From: Chara braunii
Lineage: Eukaryota; Streptophyta; Charophyceae; Charales; Characeae
Assembly (NCBI GenBank): GCA_003427395.1
Contig: BFEA01000737.1
Coordinates: 535,048 to 555,463 of the forward strand
Direction of reading: 5' to 3'
DNA length: 20,416 bases
This document shows positions 8,363-16,983 of the stretch, in pieces (the first letter of the stretch is position 1; every line of letters starts with the position of its first letter). The notes under the pieces were generated by a model. The model made no database searches. It had not been told where the DNA came from and was given only the letters and a program-made list of their open reading frames with translations. A program made the translations under genes and the position numbers.

Positions 8363-9576
8363 AGAGGCCCTGGCCGACACACGGAATGTATTGGCAACGT
8401 GGTGGAAGTGTGGGCAGATGAGTCCTTGATTAACCTCTTCCATAAGGGAAAGGAAAACGTCCTTACCGGGCAAACGCCGAAAGTTGTGAGGTGGTGGAAG
8501 AGAATGAGGAGCTGCACAGAATTCGGGTACTGAAACAGAAGGAAGAATGGATTGCATTCCGTCCTGGAACACCCCTTGCCGAACTCCCGTTCGACCCAGA
8601 GGAGTGGCGCTGGGCGCCGGCACAAAGAACGCTAATCAACCCCAGCATATGTCTCTACAGCCTGACAGTGAAATCCACTTACCGGCTACTGCGGCCAAAG
8701 GTGAACCTCAAGGAGATTGTAAAATTGTAAAAGCCCGCTGGATAGCCCACCTAAACATAAATCAAAGGGCTGTCCGCCCCATCCGATGGTTTTCAACCAT
8801 GAGATCTAAACCAGCCAAGTTGGTCTTGCTGCAGTGGCAGATAGAACATCGCTGTCTTCCGACCAACAATTGGCTAATAGACCGTACGTTCCTGGAGCAG
8901 AAGGGTCTGGCGCTCCCTTGGTGCAAAGCCTGTCAAGACGCCTTCCCCTCCCGTAAGATCCCGGAGACTATAGAACACGTCTTCTTACAGTGCCCAGGGG
9001 CGCTCCTCACTTGGCATTGGTGGGACAGGATATGGAGCCAACTGGGCACCGGATCGACCTGGCAATGGGATTGGAGGGCGCTGCTCTGTGAAGCATGGTC
9101 CTCCCCCGCGGACAGCGATTTTGAAAGCAACATGTTCCGGCTGGGACGGAGAGCGGTTATTTGGGCACTTTGGAGGAAGCGCTGCACACTCGCCATAGAG
9201 GGCGTTCGAATGGAAGGAGGAGAAGTAACGGAAATAATAAAACAGTACGTACAGCAAGAACTTCTCTCGAGATGGCAGAAGGTTAAAAACCAGCTCCAGA
9301 CATTCCACTCAAAGAAAGATATTCAACTGGCAATCAACCACTTCTCCAAGGGCTGGCTGGGTAGTGAAGCAGGGGGTTGGATTGCCTATATTCGATGGGA
9401 AAGTGGTCAGCCACGAACAGGAGCAGGGCGACTTCAGGAGAGACTACGGCATCTGCTTCAAGGAACGGACTAAAGTGGACCCAGGAGTGCCGCTACGCCC
9501 ACCAGCAGAATTCCCGCACCCGTTCCCTCCCCAGCAACTGTCACTGGTGGATTTGCAATGGTATGGGGTGGAATAG
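8363..9576 (+). pseudogene. LINE-type ORF2 C-terminal relic (zf-RVT domain)
   Basis: Remnant of a non-LTR retrotransposon ORF2, the part after the reverse transcriptase. Coding similarity moves between frames: frame 2 at about 8363-8530, frame 1 to about 8728 (including SLTVKSTYRLL, typical of the start of zf-RVT), frame 3 at about 8730-9345, then possibly frame 1 again to TAG 9574-9576. Frame 3 alone stays open to 9473. The zf-RVT zinc motif is clear: WCKAC at about 8919-8933, then EHVFLQCP with His at 8976 and Cys at 8991, giving C-x2-C-x14-H-x4-C. The flanking WHWWDRIW and Trp-rich spacing are also typical. The frame changes show it is inactive. No reverse transcriptase or endonuclease domain is present in the window, so it is 5'-truncated. 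The exact 3' end is unclear; A-rich tracts at 9829 and 10041 are candidates. Confidence 0.75.
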
Positions 9577-10332
9577 GTACAGCTGCTTTGAAAAGTTCTC
9601 TGTTGAGTAATACAGACTGTCGTGCCCTTTGGGAGGGCTTAGGACTGTTGATGGCAATACATATTTCGTAGTCACAGTTCACTCTAGTGATTCATATAAT
9701 AACTGGCAGTTACACAACTGAGAGGAGCGTCCAGCGACAGCATAGTGGCCTAGTTAAAATAGGATAGCTAGTGGTGTCTGCTCTTATCAGCACCACTAGC
9801 ACTGGTGCAGGTGTTTATTTAAGGGGGGGAAAAAAAAAGAAAAAAAAAAGGAGAAGGGGTGGTATATCCTTCCTGCCGGAAGTAATCAATGCCGTCCACT
9901 CGGACCTTCCAACCATAAACGGGGAGGAGGGTGGAGTGCGTGGGGTGAGCCGTCTCTGTACTTCCCATTGACTTGCCGGGGGAAAAGGAACCGGACTGTT
10001 GCTCCCCAGAATGGTAGGAGCCGGAACCAAGTGGTTCTGAAAAAAAAAAAAAAAACTTACTTCAAACCCAATACACCGTCATTATTTTGGTGAAGTCGTG
10101 GACTGGAAAGACACCTCCTATATATGTTCATTACCATAGTAGTTGTCAGCCCATTGTGTTCCAGCAATTTAGACCAGGTGAAGAAAGGTACCCGACTCGG
10201 ATTATAGTGAGAAGAGAAACTAGTGAAGGAAGGTGAAACATGGGCACTCGAAATGCTACCTCGGGGAATATGGCCACTCGAAACTTGAATGCCCTCTCGG
10301 GACCGCTGTTCATGGTGTCACCACGCCGGCGT
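9577..10332. other. Intergenic stretch with two A-rich tracts
   Basis: Mixed A-runs at 9829-9850 and a pure A-run at about 10040-10054 may be retroposon tails. No gene is recognised. A short direct repeat GGCACTCGAAA-like is at about 10240 and 10272. Confidence 0.4.
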
Positions 10333-10391
10333 TGTCAAGCGTGCATTGCCTCGTGCCTTTTTCGCAAAAGCGAAAGCCCTCCCGGGCGCGT
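10333..10391. mobile_element. Solo arm of the TGTCAAG foldback family
   Basis: Matches the left arm of the element at 10610: TGTCAAGCG, GCCTTTTT.GCAAA, then GAAGCC- and CCCGG-type segments in the same order. No matching right arm follows, so it is a truncated copy. Confidence 0.55.
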
Positions 10392-10609
10392 CATACATGC
10401 AGGAGTTTTAAGAAAATAAGAGGGACATACACGCGGACAACAATGTCATCCAAATGGTCCCGTAAGCTGCCTAGACGGCCGCAGTTACATTGTCGCCACC
10501 ATTCCGGCCGAGTGATCTGGCTGTGTCTCTCGTGATTCCCTGCAACAGGACAGGTTCTCGTGATTCTCTAAGGGGATGTCACCACCCTTAGGGGGCTTTA
10601 AAGGCCACA

Positions 10610-10740
10610 TGTCAAGCGCATCAGCTCCTGCCTTTTTTGCAAAGGCAGAAGCCTTCCGAGCTGCCTGATCCCGCAATAGCAGATGCAGCCGGGAGGGCTT
10701 CTGCCTTTGCCAAAAAGGGGGGGGGTCGATGCACTTGACA
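10610..10740. mobile_element. 131-bp foldback TIR element (MITE)
   Basis: Begins TGTCAAGCGCATC and ends GATGCACTTGACA. The arms are about 55 bp each and share CCTTTTT.GCAAAGGCAGAAG (left near 10630-10650, right inverted near 10696-10720), leaving a spacer of about 20 bp. Flanks show ACA on both sides, a possible 3-bp duplication. No coding capacity. Confidence 0.75.
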
Positions 10741-11721
10741 ACATAGTTGAATCGTGCGTTGCAAGCGAGGAAACAAACATGGAAGGGACTACTGTGAAAG
10801 GCACATTGACTACTGTAAAAGGCTCCAATGTGCGCAGTTCTCTATAAGTTAGCTGGTGATCGGGCGTACGAGCATTGGGATAACTCTTTGGATCACCCTC
10901 CCTGTGAAGGCTCAGATGTACACATACACAATTTTCTAGAAGTTAGCATGTGATATGGTTTACAAGTATTGTGGTATGCTTTACAAGTATTGTGGTATGG
11001 GATCATCCTCCCTGCAACAAGGAGTAATCCACGGTGATCAGGGATCGTTTAGCTGAACGGAAGGATGCGTGAATGTGTAAATGATATATCGTCGGAGTGC
11101 CAAAACACAAGGGTGGGCCGCGCCCTCTGCAGGAAGGTCTGTTTTCAAGCTGCAGGTGACAAGGCCAAGTAAGCCCACCTTAAGCCGTGGCAGTTAGTCA
11201 GGAAACAAAGGGAACAGCAAGAAGTGGTACATTACACGCCCCGAGAGAGGGCGGATAGGTCCCGCGAACCAGTTTTGTTATCCAAGCCGAAGCCAGGTAA
11301 TGGCCCCTGTAATCAATGTCTGTAACTATTTCTTAGGGATGCTGGACAGGTGCAGCCCCCCTCCAACAGATCGGGGCGACGAGCGGCAAACCCACTACGG
11401 GAGGATGCTCGTATCACCCCTGCTAGTAGGCTGAGACTGGTCATTATAAAAAAAAAAAAGAAAAACAGAGAGGGATCTGCCAAAATACAACTAAGAGAAA
11501 AGAAAAAGAAAGAAATTAGAGAATTTTTTGAGACCATCGTATAAAAGACGTTGTCAGTCTAACAACCCTTTCATAGCCAGTTATCAATCCGTCAGTACAA
11601 TCATCAAAAACACTTCACCGACAGGGAAGAAGAATAGTGAAACAAGTGGCCATAGACTCTTCTTCTCGCACATGCTTCAACCGAAAAGCAATACGATTCC
11701 GCGTGCATGCCCAATTCTCAG
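10741..11721. other. Intergenic stretch without a recognisable gene
   Basis: A short direct repeat TTTACAAGTATTGTGGTATG occurs at about 10960-11000. An A-rich tract at 11448-11470 could be a retroposon tail. No domain recognised. Confidence 0.45.
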
Positions 11722-11723
11722 TA

Positions 11724-11780
11724 GAAACGCGCATATTCCCCGACGCGTTTCGGCAAGGTTGCGCTCCTGACACCCTTCAG
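11724..11780 (-). other. Degenerate hammerhead-like / hairpin motif
   Basis: A perfect hairpin GAAACGCG / CGCGTTTC lies at 11724-11751 with a 12-base loop. On the minus strand, CTGAAGG (11774-11780) precedes GAAA (11748-11751), the order of a hammerhead core, and ACGCG...CGCGT could be stem III. However the core should read CTGANGA and has G at the last position, stem II is poor, and stem I is not found. Best seen as a relic at most. Confidence 0.25.
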
Positions 11781-11865
11781 GGGGCTTCTCCCAAGATCCC
11801 CTTGCGGCACCACCACCTTTCCCAACCTATCACGAGTTGCACTAGTCGTCTACCTACCAGCTTAG

Positions 11866-11866
<1 letters not shown>

Positions 11867-11918
<52 letters not shown>
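11867..11918. repeat. (CA)n microsatellite
   Basis: About 26 uninterrupted CA units. Confidence 0.95.
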
Positions 11919-11920
<2 letters not shown>

Positions 11921-11972
11921 CCTACGTCTGCCGCGTCATTCGCTCGCGTAGCGGCAACACAAACCCCAGTAA

Positions 11973-12018
11973 AATTCAAATTCAAATTCAAATTCAAATT
12001 TGAACCAAATTTGAACCG
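11973..12018. repeat. (ATTCAA)n hexanucleotide repeat
   Basis: About four perfect ATTCAA units followed by diverged AATTTGAACC copies. Confidence 0.85.
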
Positions 12019-12540
12019 CTCTCTGTAACAGATTCCACCGATCCCGGCAATAAATGAGCGCAGGTTCTAACAGGTAGCCCATTACCAGGACTTTCCTCGG
12101 CGGGTGGAACGGGAAATCCAAGGGTGCTACCGATTATCAATAGATCCTAGACGGCCGAACACGATTGCCGACAACCACAATTTTAGGAAACGTACAGGCT
12201 ATACTACAGGAGCACCCAAGTTCATCCGACTAGAAACGTTTCTTCTCTATTTTTTTCCCCGGCCGATAGCTGGGCCAAACCGGCCAAGTACTGGTAATAT
12301 CGTCGCGGGGTAACCATTGCTGTTCACAGCCTGGCAACTAAGTTCCGACCGGGGAAGCATTTATTATTAAATCCAAAAACAAAAGCGATTCAGACCTTGC
12401 ACATGTGACTAGCACTTCTTCTACGCATTTCCCCGTACTTTCTATAACTACTTTTCCCTCCAGTGCTTCTTCAGATTGCATAAATTCCATAATAATCGAA
12501 AAGGCATGCTGCGAAGTTGAAAGTATCAATATTTCAGCGA
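12019..12540. other. Intergenic stretch without a recognisable gene
   Basis: Ordinary mixed sequence. No ORF with a familiar domain and no RNA gene seen. Confidence 0.4.
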
Positions 12541-12660
12541 AGACGACGACGACGAAGAAGAAGAAGAAGAAGAAGAAGAAGAAGATCGTAGACGGAAGAA
12601 GAAGAAGAAGAATATAGAGGAAGAAAGAAAGAAAGAAAGAAAGGAGGAGAGAGAGGAGGA
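12541..12660. repeat. Purine microsatellite cluster (GAC)n, (GAA)n, (GAAA)n
   Basis: (GAC)4 is followed by (GAA)~10 at 12554-12584, a second (GAA)n at 12595-12612, and (GAAA)n around 12620-12642. The strand is almost purely purine, so triplex-prone. Confidence 0.9.
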
Positions 12661-12782
12661 ACTAAGAGGAGAATGACATCACACGGGAGGAAGTAGGACA
12701 CAGGCGACAAAAAGTAATCATGATAAATATTAACTTCCCGAAGGCGAGTGGCGCATAATCATAACACCTTGAAAGTGCCAAG

Positions 12783-12851
12783 CCGATCTACCGTGGCATG
12801 ATCCGGCCGGTTTCGACTGGCCTCTTGTCACTCCAGTCCTCTTCAGGGATC
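12783..12851 (-). other. Hammerhead-like motif, type I layout (uncertain)
   Basis: On the minus strand CTGAAGA (12839-12845) is followed by GACTGG / CCAGTC (6 bp stem, 12-base loop), then GAAA, then ACCG ... CGGT that could close stem III, with A as the cleavage base. These match the order and most core bases of a type I hammerhead as found in Penelope-like elements. Against it, one extra G stands between the core and stem II, and stem I is limited to GATC/GATC with a bulged C. Probably a decayed copy, if it is a hammerhead at all. Confidence 0.3.
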
Positions 12852-13119
12852 TTGTCATTCTTTGGTAAAGCCCAAGGACACATACAAGTCTACTGCTGTA
12901 CGTAGGCCAAGAACAGGTTCACAACACTCCATCTGTATCTCGGCTCCAATTATCGCTGAGTTCATCGATACTTTTTCAGGAAAAAAAACAAAAACTCCCC
13001 ACTCCGTTTCTTTCTGCATTTACTGTCCTAAAAACACACACCACTCACTGCTCCTCAGCCGCTCGAGACCTTCGAAGATCCCACTTCCCTACCATCATAC
13101 CATACATCAAACCTCATCC
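12852..13119. other. Intergenic stretch
   Basis: No gene or repeat structure is recognised apart from a short A-run near 12980. Confidence 0.4.
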
Positions 13120-13214
13120 GTACGCCACTTATCTGACGTGCTTTCCAAAAGTACGCCACTTACCTGACTCGCTTTCCAAAAGTACGCCACTTATCTGACG
13201 CGCTTTCCAAAAGT
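13120..13214. repeat. Tandem repeat, 31 bp x 3
   Basis: Units start at 13120, 13151 and 13182. Each contains GTACGCCACTTATCTGAC (one variant TACC) and GCTTTCCAAAA. Confidence 0.9.
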
Positions 13215-13301
13215 AACCGCAACATCTTCAGCCTCCAAAAGAAAGGTACACTGTTCAAACCCCGACTCCTCTCGCATTGTGCAGAGACCTTGTTCCCAAC
13301 C

Positions 13302-13358
13302 AAAACCTAGGTCCAAAGTTCGACCCTCCCAGCAAAAAAACCTAGGTCCAAAGTTCGA
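13302..13358. repeat. Direct repeat AAAACCTAGGTCCAAAGTTC, 35 bp apart
   Basis: Two exact copies of about 22 bp at 13302-13323 and 13337-13358. The surrounding 13300-13620 has several Pol III B-box-like words (GGTTCGATCC near 13468, its inverse near 13355 and 13535), but no cloverleaf can be closed. Confidence 0.6.
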
Positions 13359-13691
13359 ACCTGAGTTCCGCCAGAACGACCTTTCAGATCCCTAAGGTCC
13401 CTAACCCACGAATTCAGCTTGCACTGGAATCCTGAAACGGTATTCACCAGTTCGAAGTAGCTGATGCAGGACCCAGGGTTCGATCCCTAGTTCCCCAACT
13501 TACCTGTGAACAATATCTGTGACAACTTGAAGAATTGAACCTGCGACCTGTAGGACCGCCAGTGGTAAGTAGGTCTGTCGTAGGTCTTTAGGTAGCCAGG
13601 ATTTGATCCATAGACCTGTAGAGTAGAAGTCCAGCTGCAGTCCTTCTAGAAGGTTGGCAAGTGGTCAAGTGGTGTGACTAAAGCAAGCCCA

Positions 13692-14092
13692 TGTTGGAGA
13701 CGAGGACAAGTGGCAAGGGCAAATAGTAGGACCCCAGTGCAACTGCACTGCGTCGTAGGGTTGTCACTATGCAGTCATGGGAAAGTCTAGAAAGTACCAG
13801 TCCGGTCCAGCAAGTACCACGGGGGGGACTGTGTGCATCATGGGCCAGGGATACAAGGCAGACCAATGCAACACAGAAGTATAAATCAAGAGGCTGCATC
13901 CAGCCATTCATTCATTCCTGCGGAAGCTCTGCGGAAGCGCTGCTCGGGCGTCTTGTGCAAGGGAGGTCTGCAGATGGCCTGAAGACGAAGTGGGCAGAAG
14001 TTAGTGATAGGCTAGTTAGCTGTTAGTGGCCATGCGCCATAGCCATAGACAGTTAGTGAGTGTGTATGTGTGTGTGCNNTGGTTGGCGTGCA
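13692..14092 (+). mobile_element. Possible LTR followed by a primer-site-like sequence
   Basis: The 401-bp segment starts TGTTGG and ends CA. It holds a TATAAATC box near 13880 and is followed directly by TGGTATCC at 14093, whose first seven bases match the start of the usual initiator-Met primer site. The remaining primer-site bases do not fit well. No second copy of the LTR and no gag/pol is found in the window, and no target duplication flanks it. The segment also contains the two N bases. Weak candidate for the 5' end of a short or truncated LTR retrotransposon. Confidence 0.25.
14078..14079. other. Two undetermined bases (NN)
   Basis: An assembly ambiguity or closed gap next to a (GT)n stretch; sequence continuity here is not certain. 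Confidence 0.95.
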
Positions 14093-14396
14093 TGGTATCC
14101 AGGGTGATCCGGAGTCGAGTTGCGTGTGAACTCTGAGTCGAACGTGTAAGTGAGGGCGCCCAGCGCCATAGCCAGCTGAAGTGAACTTGGATTTGAGTTG
14201 AGTTGCAAGCTACCATATCTCCGAGTTTGAGTTGGGTGCACAGCGCCAAGTTATTCTCATCTGTTGCATGCATGTTTGAGTGTGAATTTGCAAGACTGAT
14301 TTCAATCCGATAAATACCCAACCTTTTCTTTTAATTTTTTTTCCTGCTTTTTTTTTCTTAGGGTGAAAAGGGGAAAACAAATGGGCCTTTAAAAAC

Positions 14397-14709
14397 CTAG
14401 GTTACCACCCAGGCCGCCCGGGTCACCCTATTTTCCCGGGCGGCCTGGCCGTGCAAGGACCAGGGAAGGTCCCAGCGAAAAAAAACAAATAAAATAATCC
14501 AAAATTTTTAAAAATCCAAAAAAAAACTATGTTGTGCAGAAAAACTGGACAACTTTTGCCTCAGGCGTCGAAATTCTATACCAAATGTACAAGTAAAAAA
14601 TAATGAAAATTACAATTCAAATTTCAAAAATATTTTTTGTTCTTTTTTTCTTTTCTTTTTCTTTTTGGTCCGGTCAGGCAAGTGGTCCCGGGTCACTATG
14701 GTAATCTAG
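14397..14709. mobile_element. AT-rich foldback element (uncertain)
   Basis: Ends CTAGGTTACCA and, inverted, CTAGATTACCA (10 of 11). The sequence CCCGGGTCAC occurs near both ends (14417 and 14687). The interior is very A/T-rich with A-runs and a pyrimidine tract. Near the left end is a strong GC hairpin (14409-14448). No ORF. Could be a non-autonomous DNA element of about 313 bp. Confidence 0.35.
14409..14448. other. Perfect 14-bp GC-rich hairpin
   Basis: CCAGGCCGCCCGGG and CCCGGGCGGCCTGG are separated by 12 bases. It stands out sharply from the AT-rich surroundings. It is not followed by a T-run, and its role is unknown. Confidence 0.85.
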
Positions 14710-15133
14710 CACGTGGCCATAATAACTCTGGGCCATGGAAAGCTTGATCCTGCCACCATTTGACCCCTTCACCATCGACCCCTTTTACGAAGGAAACAAA
14801 GTACACGCGTAGCCGATATGAATCAACAGAGCACATGTAATTGTCAGTATACTGGTCATGGGTTCGAAATTCGAATGTAATGACTCAGATTAGGACAATC
14901 AAATAGAAGGGGCTACCCCACTTGTTGTCACTTACAAAGGCAAAGGCAAAACGATGGGCTTGCAACACATATAAAGTACATTGGGGCTCTACCCTTCTGG
15001 GACAAGATCTATTTGGTTCGTCATGTTCTTTTTCTCTTCTTTGTGGGGGGGGAGGGCAAGTACATTGGAATTCTCGCTTTTGGGGCCATGACCCACACTA
15101 TGCTTGCGGTTTCGGCCAACTTCGCGGCACTTT
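14710..15133. other. Intergenic stretch with loose ~AAGTACATTGG repeats
   Basis: AAGTACATTGG occurs near 14976 and 15059, and AAGTACATACTGGG near 15243, each followed by a similar TTCT-containing segment. No gene recognised. Confidence 0.4.
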
Positions 15134-15241
15134 GTAAGAGTCATGTCTGTGTGTGTGCACTGTGCATTTGTGAGAGTTATGTCTGTGTGTATGCACTGTG
15201 CATTTGTGAGAGTTATGTCTGTGTGTGTGCACTCTGCATGT
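15134..15241. repeat. Tandem repeat, 36 bp x 3
   Basis: Units at 15134, 15170 and 15206 contain GAGTTATGTCTGTGTGT and GCACTGTGCATTTGTGA. Since 36 is a multiple of 3 the frame stays open with a repeating CICESYVCV peptide, but nothing else suggests a protein. Confidence 0.9.
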
Positions 15242-15443
15242 CAAGTACATACTGGGTTCTCTCTTTCAACTTTCAAGGGCCCAGCTTGTGTCTCGATAAC
15301 AGGTAAAGCAGTAATCTGCCTGCACCAGCTTGGTCAGACATTTGGGCAGGCAGCTCTTTAGGAGGAGTCTTTCTTTCTAGATTGGGGTAGGGCAGGGGGC
15401 GGGGGGCCGGGGGGGGTCCCGCAGATCGGACAAGACAGAACAG

Positions 15444-15545
15444 AAGAGACGGACGATCGCACCCAGCCACCTGCCTGAAGAGAGAATCGGCCTCGCTCCA
15501 CTACTCACCGAAAGGCAGGTGGCTGGGTGTGATCGTCCGTCTCTT
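15444..15545. mobile_element. 102-bp foldback element with 33-bp TIRs
   Basis: The left TIR starts AAGAGACGGACGATCGCACC at 15444; the right TIR (15513-15545) is its inverse with one mismatch in 33. The spacer is 36 bp. The same element is seen inverted at 15651-15752, but that second copy comes from the adapter-centred duplication. At least one copy is presumably real. Confidence 0.65.
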
Positions 15546-15574
15546 CACATGTTCTGTGAGCGTCCGTCTCAATC

Positions 15575-15612
15575 CTGTCTCTTATACACATCTAGATGTG
15601 TATAAGAGACAG
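15575..15612. other. Nextera mate-pair junction adapter (two Tn5 mosaic ends)
   Basis: CTGTCTCTTATACACATCT at 15575-15593 is joined to AGATGTGTATAAGAGACAG at 15594-15612. These are the 19-bp Tn5 mosaic end and its reverse complement, the known circularisation adapter of Nextera mate-pair libraries. It creates the tell-tale peptide SYTHLDVYKRQ in a false ORF (15529-15858). Not genomic. Confidence 0.97.
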
Positions 15613-15773
15613 CTTCACATGTTCTGTGAGCGTCCGTCTCAATCTGCCAGAAGAGACGGACGATCACACCCAGCCACCTGCCTTTCGGTGAGTAGTGGAG
15701 CGAGGCCGATTCTCTCTTCAGGCAGGTGGCTGGGTGCGATCGTCCGTCTCTTCTGTTCTGTCTTGTCCGATCT

Positions 15774-15870
15774 CTTCACATGTTCTGTGAGCGTCCGTCT
15801 CAATCTGCCAGAAGAGACGGAAGAATCTCCCCAGAAGAGATGGAGATTCTTCCAATAGAACATGTGAAGT
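15774..15870. mobile_element. Small nested foldback
   Basis: CTTCACATGTTCT near 15775 is inverted as AGAACATGTGAAG at 15857-15869. Inside it, GAAGAATCTCC and GGAGATTCTTCC form a second hairpin near 15822-15854. The left part matches the segments next to the adapter. Confidence 0.5.
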
Positions 15871-16664
15871 TACACCGCCATCTGTTTTGTCTTTGTCTCC
15901 ATGTGGTGCGCAGTGCAGCATGGCCAATGTTTTGCTTGTATACATCAGCATCGACACACTACCAACATGTGCGCCAAACGCACTTGCACACACACAAACA
16001 CCATGGCAGCTCACAGGAAAAAAAAAACACAATTCCTCTCGACTGCGCCGCAAATCCACGAAAAGGAGAAAAGTTGCGCTCCGTTGTGCTCCACTGCCAG
16101 CAATCAGGTTCTCGGTTCGTCGAATTGTCCGCAAGAATTGAAGGTGAATTTTTTTTTATTTTTTTTATTTTTATTTTTTCTTTTGGAGAAGGTGAAATTT
16201 CAAATTCCTGTGAAGATGCAAAAAGACGTTTCTTTACCATATCTTTATGTCATCGTGCCGCAAATCTGTTACACTCGAAGATCCCTAACCGTATGAAGTA
16301 CTATGAAGTAGTATCTATGACCCACCTCAGTCCTCCATCATGTCAGCTCCTACCTCCTACTTGCCTGCGCAGGCCAACGCACCGACAGAAAAAAAATTAT
16401 ATATCCCCGTACACGACAGCATGCCAACAGAAAGTGCCCAACTTGAATGCCCCACCCTTCTCAGTATTCTCCCTTCCGTTCTATCGCTCCCCTTTCTCCC
16501 CTCCCTCCACGCACTCCCCTCGCTATCCTGCCTGCCATGTAAGCCACAAAGACAGCTGACCTGTCCCGTCCGCAATACATATTACATACCCAGACAGTGC
16601 TCTTGGAACAATCCCCCTTCGTCGATAAGTCACTCACTCACTCACTCTTAACCTACCACCACTC
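15871..16664. other. Intergenic stretch without a recognisable gene
   Basis: T-rich tract at 16148-16182, (CACT)n at about 16629-16647, and generally C-rich sequence at 16440-16540. Open frames on both strands show no domain. Confidence 0.45.
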
Positions 16665-16665
16665 A

Positions 16666-16795
16666 GGGCATACTCACACTTGAAACTTCCTAAATGTATC
16701 GGACCGGCAGCAAGCAATTACGGCCAGACCTGGGTGGATCTGACTGCAATCATGTCCACAGCTTCGTCGAACAAGTCCTAGTGTGAGTTGCGTCC
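16666..16795 (-). mobile_element. MITE family copy 3 (inverted)
   Basis: Reverse orientation of the family at 1671 and 5437. The ends are GGGCATACTCACACT and, degraded, GTGTGAGTTGCGTCC. The reverse complement contains GTCTGGCCGTAATTGC and ATTGCAGTCAGATCCA, matching the interiors of the other copies. It lies about 190 bp beyond the stop codon of the minus-strand zinc-finger gene, so possibly in its 3' UTR. Confidence 0.7.
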
Positions 16796-16983
16796 TCGGA
16801 AGTGCACCAAACCTTTTTTTTCTCAAGTACAGTTGAAGTATGAGATTAACTGTTCTTCAGTCACTTGTGGCCTCTGTGAAAAGTCGAAACCTTGTTAGCT
16901 CCCGCAAAAGCCCTACTCACCAACAGCAGGTATTCGTCATCCCGCCGCGAGGTCCCTGAGTTCTATCTACCAACAGATAATCA

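Larger units (their letters stand above)
15423..15773. other. Assembly artefact: perfect inverted duplication around an adapter
   Basis: Bases 15423-15545 are an exact reverse complement of 15651-15773 (123 of 123). They flank a Nextera junction adapter at 15575-15612. Between arm and adapter the same sequence (CTTCACATGTTCTGTGAGCG and on) is present in direct orientation on both sides, and again at about 15774. This is what a mate-pair read through the circularisation junction gives when it is built into a contig. Confidence 0.9.

Noticed and set aside
13440-13560. tRNA or tRNA-derived SINE
   Set aside because: B-box-like words (GGTTCGATCC and an inverse copy) occur, but no acceptor stem, D arm or anticodon arm can be formed.
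15013-15306. 97-codon ORF with a Cys-rich 12-residue repeat
   Set aside because: It is open only because the tandem unit is 36 bp; no start context, no flanking coding signal.
15469-15515. CTGAAGA ... CGAAA, possible hammerhead in the foldback element
   Set aside because: The flanks pair with each other rather than forming stems I and III, and stem II does not close.
15529-15858. 109-codon ORF containing SYTHLDVYKRQ
   Set aside because: That peptide is the translation of the Nextera junction adapter. The ORF is an artefact.
15726-16559. 277-codon plus-strand ORF
   Set aside because: It begins in the artefactual duplication, and passes through simple T-rich and C-rich sequence. No familiar domain and no codon regularity.
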